Positions 32,089 to 43,677 of a stretch of DNA of 64,000 bases are shown one piece after another. Where the stretch lies: positions 62,001-126,000 of the forward strand of contig CAJNYU010004523.1 in the NCBI GenBank assembly GCA_905331475.1, written 5' to 3'. The translations under genes and the position numbers were made by a program. The notes beneath the pieces are model-generated. The model had not been told where the DNA came from and made no database searches. It was given only the letters and a program-made list of their open reading frames with translations. The DNA is from Rotaria socialis (lineage: Eukaryota; Rotifera; Eurotatoria; Philodinida; Philodinidae). Positions within the stretch are counted from its first letter, which is position 1. Every line of letters starts with the position of its first letter.

Positions 32089-34599
32089 ATTGATATTTAC
32101 ACTCTAAGAACTATAATTTTCAATGTAATACCACGTATTTATTACTTATTAAGTATCTGAGTATACAAAAACCATTCTATCCTACTTAGCAATATAATTG
32201 TTATGAAATGTAGTTGATGACTTATAATTTCCTATCGTCACTTTTATTTTTTCTATTTATGCTTGAGTAACTAAATACTAAAAGTTTTATTTCATGCATA
32301 CAGAGTTTGTTTGCGTAAAAGAGAAAATTCTATCATAGCAAAAAAATTTTGTCGTAAACCATCAGTGAATCTTTATTTTTTGTTATATTGATTAAAAATA
32401 GTACTATTGAATATTTGAGAAATTCATTTGATTAGATACAACTTCATTTAAATGAAAACATAATGAACGATTAGTATAGGAAAAATAGAAGATTGCAGTT
32501 GTTTTTTCACGTGCTCAATCTTAATAACAACAGCTTGCAGGCGATGATCTCATCTATGAACAAAAGAACAGTACATTGTATACATATTAGAAATCATCGT
32601 CGTGATGTGAGGTAACTTTTATGCATTTTATAAACAATCGCAGATGTCTACTAAATAATCTTGATAGTGATCTTTAGTGAGATGAGAAAAATAATTCGTC
32701 ACATCAAAAAATAATTTTGTCAACTTGGAACGTAAAAGATGCAGTTGTTGAGGCTTCTTTTTATACTGCATGTTGTTTCAAATTTGTTTTTGTAAAATTT
32801 TTCAATGATAAAATTTAGAAAGAATATGGATTATTTATGAATGCTTCAAATTGTATTTTTCGAATGTTTCATTCATAGATAATGGAATAAGATTGATAAA
32901 AAAACAAATTAACAATATTTTTTCTTTCTTTTCAGACTTGATGGAGCTTCGATGAACATGTGTGTTTCCGATTTTATCAGATATATTCGCAAGAACATAG
33001 TTGATAGCTTATCGACATGCCTTATAAACGAGTTCTGTTTCTACTACGCTATTCTTATTCGCTTCCGTAAATATATATAGCTATAATTTCTTCATTTTGT
33101 TTTTCGTCTTTTTTTTCTACATGTATATCGTACATTGAATTCCATCTTATTTTCTTTGTTTGATATTAACAGTGAATACTTGTTTTTCTTTTTGTTCGTT
33201 CCAAAATTCATTGAATGAAAATAATACTCTTATCAACTTGATAGTTTTGCTACCACAAAAGTTTATCTAATCGTTTATCTTTTGCACATACATATCTATA
33301 TTTGTGTCGAACAGTCTACTTGTATCGAAATATTGAACAAATGAAAAAACGATCATGTGTATCTCTGATAATGATAGGCCGTGTTTGTGTTTCTATTAGT
33401 TTCTTTTATATCAAAAAACTAATTGAGTTTCAACTTTGTTTTTCTTCTTGTCTATATGTCATAAATTAAAAAATACTAAATGTGTGCAATTATTCTGTAT
33501 GTGTTTGTTGTTGTTGTTAGTTTTGTTATTTCTACACATCATTCATCCATCCATCATCCATTTGAATACACATCAAATTAAGAAACAAAATCCTTAATAA
33601 TCTCTTGACAGATATGGTTATTGATCTTTTGTATTGTGTAATATCCTTTTGCTACGTAAATCACATCATCCTTGTAAACCATGATTAGTATTGGCGAAGT
33701 AGAAATTATGTGAGAACACATTTTCAGAAATCATGAATGAAATTGCAACTAATATCTATCGGACTCGATGTTTTCTAGCAATTTTTTCGTTAATGACAAG
33801 ACGATAGCCAGTGACTTTTACCATCCAAGAGACACAATCAGGACTATAAATAGAATAAGAACGAATGCGTTTCGCTCGTTAAATATTTCATCATATGAAT
33901 TTCACAGACAGCTTTGATAATTTCTCTGAAAAACTTTGTACTTCATATTCTATTAAATTTGCAACATTCTAGCAGGAGTTCAAATTAGAGTAATGAACCA
34001 TTGTTCATTCGAGCAGTAATGCTTACTGTTAGTTTTGTAACAGTCGACAAACATAGTGTCGAGGTTTTCGAAATTCGACACTTTACTGTTATATCATGAA
34101 GAATATTGAGTCATTGATATTAGATCATTTTGAAATTGAAAATTACTGTTCAAATCATCATGTTGAGTCAATCATGCCTAGACGTTTTTCAATGTTTCAC
34201 AATGAACAGGCTGAATTCTTGCTATTAAGCGGAAGAAATTAGAAACAGACGTATTATTTTCTTTTAAATCGAAAGAGAATCATTTTTTTCTCAAATCAAT
34301 AGTCACAACATAAGCTAAAATGTAATTCTGTACTTTTACCGAAAAACTTTTCAAAAGCTAATGCAATAATTCATACCACACAACAATTAATGGGACAATT
34401 AAATAAAATCTGGTTTTATATAAACTGATGTTTTCTTGAATTTAGTGTGAAATCCTCAAAATAAATACGTTTTTCTTTATTCAAAAAAAAACTAAACTCT
34501 ATTTTGTTAGTTTGTTTGATTTCTGTTGTTCCTTAGGAAATGAAATAATGACTAGATTCTGCTTGTTTATATATAGATATATAACTATATATTTATTTC

Positions 34600-37022
34600 T
34601 TATGATACACCAGCAAATAATTCTGATGTAGTCGTAAATCGTGAAGAACTCCGCGGTTGATTGATGTTTTTAGTAACAATTGGCATTTCAATTACAGTTG
34701 TTTGTTTTTGTGGAATCGATGACTTTGATGTTGATGGACGACGATGTGCAGTCTATAATAATACAATATTTATACTATTGTCCATTGAAGTCATTCTATT
34801 AGTATTTTGTTAACGTTTTGATTTAAAGTGTACAGTGATATTTTATTGCTCATGTGATGACACTTCAGGTGATAAGGGTGCATGATCTAATGTTTTTAAA
34901 TTTCTTACAGGTACAAGTACCTCTGAGCCTAATGTTGATCTATGATCAGCTCGACCTGGTGTCCATGCAACGGATTGCGGTGGAGGTCGATAGGCAAGAG
35001 TTGTACCTCGTACAATACGTTTTCTCATTTCACGTAAATCAACTGATGTCTGTAATGGAGATGATTGATCTTTTAAAACGGCAGCAGTAACTGCACTTGG
35101 AGGTGGTTGTCGAAAACCATGTTTTGCTCTTGCTGCATTAATTTCATATCGAGCATAAGCTTGAGCAAGATTATAAGCAACCAATGGTTTTTGTAAGGCA
35201 TTACCATCATTATCATTACCAGTACCATTTGTAATACCCGGTAATTTTTGTGTTTCTTTATATGCTAAGCCTTTATAAACAAATTTTGATTTTGGTACAG
35301 GTCGAATATTTGGTAAAACTTGTCGATTATAACCCGTTGGATCTTGTACTGATTGTTCTTGTTGTAAAGCTTGTAAATCTTCCATAGCGTGTCGACTTCG
35401 TTTTGATATTGGTTTCGCTTGAACATGCGCACAGGTAACAACGGATTGCCACATTCTGTTGAATTCTTGTTTACAATCGTCTTTATCGAGAAATGATACC
35501 GATGTAGAATATTGTAATTCGCTACTGCTAGTGATTAAATTGTCATCTGTTATTGGTGTGCCGGAGGGCGGTTTTTTCTTTGCTAATAAATGTTCGTTAT
35601 TATTTAGTTGTGAAATATTAAAATCTGTGCGTGTAATAGTTTTTCTATCTTTATATTGTGATAGAATTGTATTTGATCGATCAGTTCCTGTTTTTCTTAT
35701 TAATGGAACACTTTGAGCTGCAACCGATTTGAAAAATTTTGTCGAGGAAAGAAATGGTTGGTTTTCAAATTGCCGTACTTGAATTGGTGAAAAATACACG
35801 TGACCGTTATAACCTCGCCAAACCTATAAAAATAAAATTTTATGAAACAATATATTCCTTCTGAATTTTACTAAGAATACGTAAATACGTTACAATTATT
35901 AATAGAACGAGATTCTCTAATGTAGTTTTTTTTTAAACAGAATCATTTTGAAAATATTTAAAAATTGAATAAAAATTCAAATGATGTTAATTATCATGAA
36001 AAATTCTAATCTTTACAAAATTCCGTTCATTAATACGAGAAATATTTCACGTAACTGAACTCACGAAATAAACTGAAATGCAGCTGAGATGAAAAAAAAG
36101 AGAAAATTTTGAATTTTTAGTTAACTGAAACATAAAAATGTACATAATTTTAAACAAGAAAATTCTCTGCCAATTGGCATAAAGAAAAAATCAAAAGTGA
36201 AAAACAAAAGACATTATTTCACCATGTAACCAGTTCTCTTTTTCTTTCTTCTTTTTTTCTATATTGAAATCTATGTCTACATTAAGAAAAAGTATGTGCC
36301 TACGTATGTATGTTGTTGAGCATTGTCGCAATCTGTGCTACATACTCGAATACAAATTGATTTCTTTGTCACTACTCAATGTTTCATTGATTCAACAAGC
36401 AAAACAAAGAAAAATATAATGACGAACAACTAAAATGCTAGCCTGAAGAGGTTCTAATGGAACTGGACGAGTTTGTTCGAGATAATAAAATTGTGGGTGG
36501 AGAAAACCAAAGCCTGGTGGTGGATCACTCGAGCCTAGTACAGTTGCAACATCATGATCTAGTTTATTTTGACGAGGAGTTTTTAATGTTTGCCGAACTA
36601 CTGTAGCATAGTCATAAACTGATTTTGAAATAGCAGTTTGCGTTTGATTAGTAATCAATGATAAGGATGATGTTTCCTGTATAAGTCTGTACAGAAGAAA
36701 ACAAATCATATGTTGATTTTATTTTATTTTTTCTAAGAAATTCTTCTTCGCTCACTCTCTCTCTCTCTCTCTCTTATACGTACGTGTTATTTTCAATAAC
36801 ATCAACACTTTCAACCTTTGCTATTGAAAGCAATGATATATCTTGATGTTGTTTTTTGTTAAAAATATCTTCAATTTCCTCATCAACCATCGATTCTTCA
36901 TCAGAATCAACAGATGACTTAATATCAATATTCAAATCATCGCCATCGCTTAGGCCAAATGCTATGTCTTCTTCATCATTCGGTACTGTTGTGATAAAAA
37001 CTTCTTCATTATTTCCATTCAT
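34600..37022 (-). CDS. Unrecognised 4-exon protein, about 516 aa
   Basis: Proposed exons: 37022-36784, 36686-36443, 35823-34909, 34752-34600. The start sits one base after an acceptor (ttcatctag). The N-terminus is strongly acidic (NDEEDIAFGLSDGDDLNID; DSDEESMVDEEIEDIF). The middle has DPPPGFGFLHPQFYYLEQ and VWRGYNGHVYFSP, and the C-terminal part is basic and Pro-rich (RQPPPSAVTAAVL, MRKRIVRGTTLAYRPPP). No domain is recognised. Two details are uncertain. The exon 2 donor is either a GC site after CAG (36443) or a GT site 12 bases later (36431). The long exon could run on to a TAA at 34843 instead of using the strong gtaaga donor at 34908. Either way the frame is kept. It is divergent from the METTL15-like gene, with 265 bases between the start codons. 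Confidence 0.65.
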
Positions 37023-37287
37023 TCTAGATGAAAATCAAAACTTCAAATCGAGTCGATGCACTTTTTTTTCTTCTTTTACTTACATATTCGATAAGATCAA
37101 ATGCGCTTATATGTCGCATTAAAATTGAAAAAAACGAACACTTTATGTGTGTATTTTCTCTTCTCTTTTACTAATAATCGTAAAAAGAAGGAAAAAAAGC
37201 TTTGTAACGTTTACTTTAACTTTGCTTTTAAACTCTTTCCTTTAACATACTTTTGCAATTAAATAGAAAAACAACGCATAGATAATA
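37023..37287. promoter_or_regulatory. Probable bidirectional promoter region
   Basis: 265 AT-rich bases separate two divergent start codons (37022 minus, 37288 plus), so both promoters must lie here or within the transcribed ends. No specific motif identified. Confidence 0.4.
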
Positions 37288-39563
37288 ATGAAAACACCTC
37301 TTCATATACCTGTTCTACTTGACCACGTTCTAAAAATTTTATGTCATACTGAAAAACAAGCAAGTTTTTTCAAAGAAAAACATTATATGCAAAAAACAAA
37401 TCTATGTACACAAATAATAGATTTTTTTGGATTTAACTTTTGGGGCTGGTGGTCATACAAAAGGTCTATTAAATTGTAATGGAAACTCAATAGCGTATGT
37501 ACTTGATCGTGATCAAAATTCAATTGAATTGGCTCGTGAAATGGCTAAAGAGTATCCGTGTGAGACACGAAGTTCTTTTTTATCTTTGAGAAAAACTTAA
37601 AATTTGTTATTTTTCGAACTAGAAACCGATTATTTCCATTTCATGGTCAATTTAGTGAATTGAAAAACATATTTAAGCATAAACAAAACTTTTTTGATGG
37701 AATCCTATTAGATGCTGGTACAAGGTAATAGAAGGATATAAGCAGAACAAAATGCAAATTTATTTCATATTATTAGTACAATGCAGTTAAATGATGCAAA
37801 GCGTGGTTTCAGTTTTCGGCATGATGGTCCATTAGATATGCGAATGAATACGAAATCGAAATCAATTAATGCTTATGATCTTGTCAATAGATTAGATGAA
37901 ACAGCATTAAGTCGAATTATTCGTTTATACGGTGAAGATCAACGTCATCGAAAAATAGCTCGGTGTATTTACCAATGGCGTTCTACATTTGGTTCCATTT
38001 CAACAACAACACAATTGGCTAATGTAATCAAAGTAGGCCTAGGAGGAAGGTAAAATTTAACTACTCATCGAAATTCTATACAAAGAAGTTTTTTATTTTA
38101 TTTAGTGCATCAGATGTCGATAAACTTAACCGTCCAATTCATCCAGCAACAAAAACATTTCAAGCATTAAGAATTGTTGTTAATGATGAACTTAATGAAC
38201 TTTACAATGGTCTTGAGCAAGCCTATACGTAAGTAATATATAAGTTCTTACCCGACTTTATGAGTTTATTTATTCAGTATCTTCTCTAGGTCGAAAGAAT
38301 TTTGATGATCTGTCATCGTCTACTTGAAAAATACTCTGTTTTCAGTAAAATGAGGTCATTCTTCCTATGTTTCCCTTTCGTTCTGTTTTTATCTTGTGTT
38401 TGATCGAACATTTTACAGTTTTCAAAGAAGCTCTATCGTATTTAATTGTATTTTTTTGTTTGAAAGGGCATGATGAGATTCAACTTTTTTTTTGACTTAA
38501 ACTTTGTTATTATTACATAGAGAATGTTTTTGAGCTAAGAGTAGCATTTTTAAGGGTTGAACTTTTCTCCCAGTCAGAAGTAAGAATTACAAAAAAAAGG
38601 TTCTGCGGTGTTCTGAATTCTGACATGCTCTTTCAATACGAAAAATATATATTTGAATGAAGACCTACGACAACACTTAATTTGTCTGATCAGCTGTTTT
38701 TGTTAAGTATCAAACGAAAGTGTTTCGATATATACATGAAAATATAATGCTATTCGAGTGTATCTCATCTCACCGACGAAAAGTTTTCTGAGAAACTGAG
38801 CACTGAAACATAATAATCATTGAGTTAGTATGACGATATTTTAGTGATGAATTTTATTATTCTTCAAAATGAAAAAGAAATATTTTTTTAAGAAAATACT
38901 ACACATGACTCGTCAATAGAATAAAAACAATTTTGTAACTAACTGTTTCAGTTTGACATCAATATATATTCTTTATTTGATTGCCACGCAAGGATATCTT
39001 TTATTTCAAGTAATTTTTTCTCGCAAATCTTAATTAAACAAACTTATCTCTTAATTGAATTATATTTGATGCGTCCATTACTCATGCGCTTGTTTTTTTC
39101 ATTCGTCAAACATACAATGAATTCATCATTTTTGAAGAAAAAAGGAAGTGACATTCAACACATGAAACAGATTTATAGTTTTTCATTGATCATTCAGAGA
39201 AAAGCAAAAATTGCATTCTAAATAAACTTCTCTATTAGATCTCAATTGAAATCAATTGTTCATATTAAAGAATTATATTGGAATCTTGATTCTTATTTTA
39301 GATTGCTCAAGCCCGGTGGTACATTATTATGTATTAGTTTTCATTCATTAGAAGATCGTATAATAAAAAGACACTTTCAAGGCATTGTTTTACATGCCGA
39401 TAACGTATCATCCAATCTTGATGAAAAATCACTATCTGTTCAAGCTGAAAACCAAGTACGATATCATCTACAAACAAAAAAAATTACTGAAGCAGATGAT
39501 AATGAACTTGATGGAAATCCAAAAGCAAGATCGGCTAAATTAAGATATGGAATTAAAATTTGA
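37288..39563 (+). CDS. METTL15: METTL15/RsmH-like rRNA m4C methyltransferase, frameshifted
   Basis: Exons 37288-37557, 37623-37724, 37777-38049, 38106-38228 and 39302-39563. The family pattern is clear: [14 protein letters not shown] at the start, the SAM-binding [58 protein letters not shown] (split across exons), [56 protein letters not shown] and the C-terminal [11 protein letters not shown]. In animals this enzyme methylates a cytosine of mitochondrial 12S rRNA and helps mitoribosome assembly. After IID near 37425 the frame is broken by ten extra bases (ttttttggat) before LTFGAGG. With these removed the protein is 339 aa. This is a true lesion or an assembly error. The last intron is 1073 bases. 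The 3' end meets the next gene tail to tail, 78 bases apart. Confidence 0.85.
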
Positions 39564-39641
39564 TCTGTTTTTGCATTTCAATTTATATAGTTATAAAGAT
39601 AGAGAGAATGATAAATAAATAGAATACATTTCATACTGTTT

Positions 39642-40245
39642 TCAATCATTGCCAAGTACTTCAGTTCGCGCACGCTTTTTATGTTGAGTATCATAACGTG
39701 TTTGTAAATTTTTCAACTCTTTTCCAAATTGAGTCTGTAAATGCCAACCATAATCGTGACCATGAGAATTCGGCGTCTTTAGAATAATAATAATAAAAAA
39801 AGAGAATTTATAAAAATGAATACGAAAACAAAAGCTACAAACCGTATTAGAAAAGCGTGTCGAATTTTCCAGTGTATGTTTTCTTGGCATGAAATTTCCC
39901 TTGAATAGTTAAATATAATTTTTATTGAAACCTGTTGTTTTTTGATGATATTAATTATTACCTTACAATCATAATCAGCCATCCAACCATACATTTTTTC
40001 CCATTGTTTTCTTGTTGATTCTTCTTTAGAAATACTTTGAATCCATAGTGGTGCTATTCCCCATGGTTTAAATGGAGTATTAGTTTTTGATCGTTTTGAA
40101 CCACCAAGAGTATATACTGTTGTCAGTGTACGTGCAGTAGATGGTGGCGCAACTGATTGAGTGCGATTTCTAAATTTAATAAAATAAAAATTTCAAATAA
40201 GACAATCCTGAAGTCATTTTACTGTTTTCTCAGTAGGTTCGCCAT
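39642..40245 (-). CDS. Small protein resembling CIMIP5/C2orf50
   Basis: Four minus-strand exons, 40245-40223, 40169-39962, 39899-39843 and 39776-39642, make 140 aa, all with consensus donors and acceptors. The pattern WIQSISKEEST, then QWEKMYGWMADYDCKGN, then RFSNTTPNSHGHDYGWHLQTQFGKEL resembles the human C2orf50 protein as I remember it: a Trp-rich helix, D-Y-D-x-x-G-N, F-S-x-T-x-P-x-S, and a final basic KK tail. That protein is named as a ciliary microtubule inner protein. No enzyme motif or membrane segment is present. The orthology is tentative. The exon model is good, though the eight-codon first exon (MANLLRKQ) rests only on the splice fit. Confidence 0.6.
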
Positions 40246-43200
40246 AAGCATACTGTAGTCACGTACTGTTAATCTAATTGCTGTCAACGTAGTTCTAACG
40301 CAGTTGTTTTGTGTATGTGTTAATCAAAGAGTTTTCATATGCTTTCAATCTCTATTTATGACAAGCTTTATTTTAGAAATAAAAACATAGTCATTCTCTT
40401 TTGCTTTTATATGCAACCACACTGACAAATAAAATAGTGTTCATTGAGTTTTTCTACGTCAAACAATAATGTCGTGAGAGAATAAAGTGTAATTAAAGGA
40501 AATGAGAGAAAAAAAAGAACAAGTGAAAAAATCTACCGAATGTTTCTTATTAATGACTTGTTCACTAAGGTGATTCTGACTGATTGACAGAAATATTTCA
40601 TGAATGAAAAACCCTCATTTAAAATCGACTAACTACATCGACTGATTAACAAATATGAATCTTCAATTTACTAGTGAATTTTGGACATCGTTCATAACAG
40701 ATATTTTTTTTCTATAATTGTTTTGTTCAGAAAGTAATTTAAGTCAAAATATGAATGAACATTGCCTAGTAATTTGGAATTATTTTAAAATTAATAAGTC
40801 ACGTTAATAGATCTTATTTTTTATACAACAATAGATAACATACTCATTTAATCTATTTCATTAATAGTCATTATACTAGTGATAAACTGCATGTTTTGTT
40901 TTCGGTGCCAATCATGATCAACAATAATTTGTAATGATCCTGATTTCAGTCCTACTCAAACAAAAAAGTTGATTCCTATCGCAAACCTGTTGTGACAAAA
41001 ATCAAATTCATGTTTTCCATATCTAAATTATACTTATATTCATCAAGTTTTTTTTTTATTTTGTGATAAATTATTACGAAAACTTATGTCTTAATTTCAT
41101 ATGATACTTCGATAAAAAGATTTCCGAACCCATAAAACCAGTGCTATTCACTGTGTATTCGACACTTTTCTAGTCATCGCAACGCATATTTAGTCATCTG
41201 CTACAACCACCGAATTCCTAACACTATTTTTATAGTTTTTTCATTACATTAAACAATCGCTTGAATGTTCCTATGCTATCGTGTTTAGTAATAATTGTTT
41301 TACTCAAAAAAATAATTTTCTCGTGAATACAGGTGACTGGTTTTTTAGGTACGCACAGTTTTTGGAAATCAACATTTAATAATGTGAATTCTTAATTTTC
41401 TTCTTGAACCATGGTCACTATTTCATTCTCTGTGGAAAAACGATTCGTCAATGTTTAATATCATACAGACTATTAGTGCTTCTTATTATTTTTTTGACTT
41501 GTAAATGACTGAAATCTAACAATTTTATACTTTGATTGGTATCGACATTATTTAGACTGTTAAGATTGGAGAACATCCATCCATTGCTATTTAATTAATA
41601 ATCAAACTAAGTGCGGTTCAAAGAGTTTATTTATTATGACAAGATCAATGTTTCTTGAAATTCTTGTTTGCTATCCAGGAAGAAAAATCTCAATGCGCAG
41701 TATGACTGCCGTAGTTTTTTTCACATCAAATTACAGCTATACTCCCTTTTGTATCATAAACACTAGTCAGATTCTCCAAGTTCTTGCTGATGGTCGGTAT
41801 ATGAGTGATTTTGGCGTCATCCAACAACATATCTTATTCAACTAATATCGTCTCAACAAAGATCAACATTGAAATCCTGTGAATAAGATAGAAATTTCTA
41901 GAACATGATATTTTTTACGAGTAACATTGATTATGAAGTCCAGATCATTTTTTTTTAAATAGAAAACTGATCTTTGTCATTTCTCTACATTTTTAATAAT
42001 ATTGAGCAAACACAGGATCTAGAGTTTTTTTTAACGCGTAGTTCTCAAGCAGCTCATTAAAAAAAAATAATTTGAACGGATTTACTCTCCATAGAATGTT
42101 CTATAATTTATAATTGATAAAATAAATGAATTTAATAAAAAAATTTGAAGATGCGAAAAATAGAGCGCTAGCAAAAACATGAGTAAGATTGTTTCGATCC
42201 TTCAACCTTTCTATTTAGAACGGTACCTTTTACCATTAGGTTCAACGTGTGCGTAATACCATATCGCTACCCATCATGTGCTTCGAATAGATATACAAAT
42301 GACAATTATGCACTAGATAAGCTATGAATTTAACGTAATTGTATATCGAGAACCATTTTTATGGTTTTCAACACTATAATAGAAAAATTTCTATCTATGT
42401 AACACAATTGCATGAATGAAAATAGTGTATTTTCTATCCTCATGAATTCTCTTAATAAATCATATCAGTATTCTTATTATTAACTAAACAGGTTTATCAA
42501 TATTACATTTCAATTAAGTAATAAGGATATTCTAGATATCATGAAACAAAAAACTTCTTGATATATTTCTATTTGGTAGCATTTTCTATTAAATAATTCG
42601 ATCAAATAACATACAAAAATGATCATCGAATCTAGAATATTTTACTTCACATGGCCGTATCTTTTTCTAATTATTGAATGAATAAGTTCACCAAACCATA
42701 ACTTTTTCAATGTATATTCCTAAGAAACAACGAACACTTTGTTTTTTTCAAATTTGACCGAATGTCGATTTCTATTAGAAGTTTTCGTTTCCTTTTTCTT
42801 ACCCAATAACATTTACGATTTACCCTTTCGGCTTTCATATCTCATGCTATCGTCACATGATAGCAACGGTTATTCATTTTATTATATTTTTTTCCAATGA
42901 TGTAATGTGAATAGGAACAATCTCATTACATACTATTAATTCTACTGATATCATCAATTCTATTTTGCGTTATCTTTTCTTATTTTCACAACCGTCTGCC
43001 ATAAAAACTCATGATTGGTAAACTTTTGACTCGTATATAAGATAGATGTCACTAAACGTTTTTTCTCAACTAAATGATTTTCTTAATAAAACGCTTATTT
43101 ACGATTGAATTAAAATAAAAATAAAATCTTGTTTTGAAAATTGTTTCTATCATTATTGTTACGTATATTCGATTGGACCATATAGATAGTCACAATGATC

Positions 43201-43677
43201 AAGTGACTCATTAACTTTACGATTCTCCTTGATCTTACCCCCTTCACGCCTCTTCCGAAAACAAAATATTATTTTTTGTCTTCATTACATCTTGTATTTA
43301 TGTAATTATTGTTCATACCATATACTAAGAACAAAGTTTAATGTTCTTTTTAATTTCTGTTATTATTGCTGTATTAAGACAAGTTCAGTGTACGTTTCAA
43401 TAAAATTATGTTGATGTTTATATGACAAGAAAATGAATTAGTTGAGTAATGTAAATACTATAGGCAGAAAGGACGAACACGAAAAAACAAGACATTTTAT
43501 TATTATTTGATGAGTCGCTTTGCCCAGACGTGAATCATTCTTATCATACGATCAGGTGATATGTGAAGGTTTGATTCAGATTACTATTGTTATTATTAAA
43601 TTTGCTTTCTAGATGTCCATCTACATTTATTGACAAGCAACTTTTTAATATTGAAAAGAAAATAGAAACAAAAAGTA
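40246..43677. other. Gene-poor spacer
   Basis: Intergenic DNA between the CIMIP5-like gene and MTMR3/4, start to start. No gene supported. A degenerate tRNA-like stretch on the minus strand at about 42187-42255 is discussed in the findings. An acceptor-like tttgctttctag ends 65 bases before the MTMR start. Confidence 0.45.

Larger units (their letters stand above)
26394..34599. other. Gene-poor 8 kb region containing repeats and an assembly gap
   Basis: Upstream of the insulin-receptor gene. Listed separately are an inverted-repeat element (27660-28422), a hairpin (30571-30622), an inverted pair of homologous fragments (30978-31478), a TA microsatellite (31566-31598), an N gap (31891-31990) and a second copy of the GC-rich repeat. 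The parts 28430-30560 and 32100-34599 show no gene, RNA or repeat that can be supported. Confidence 0.5.
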
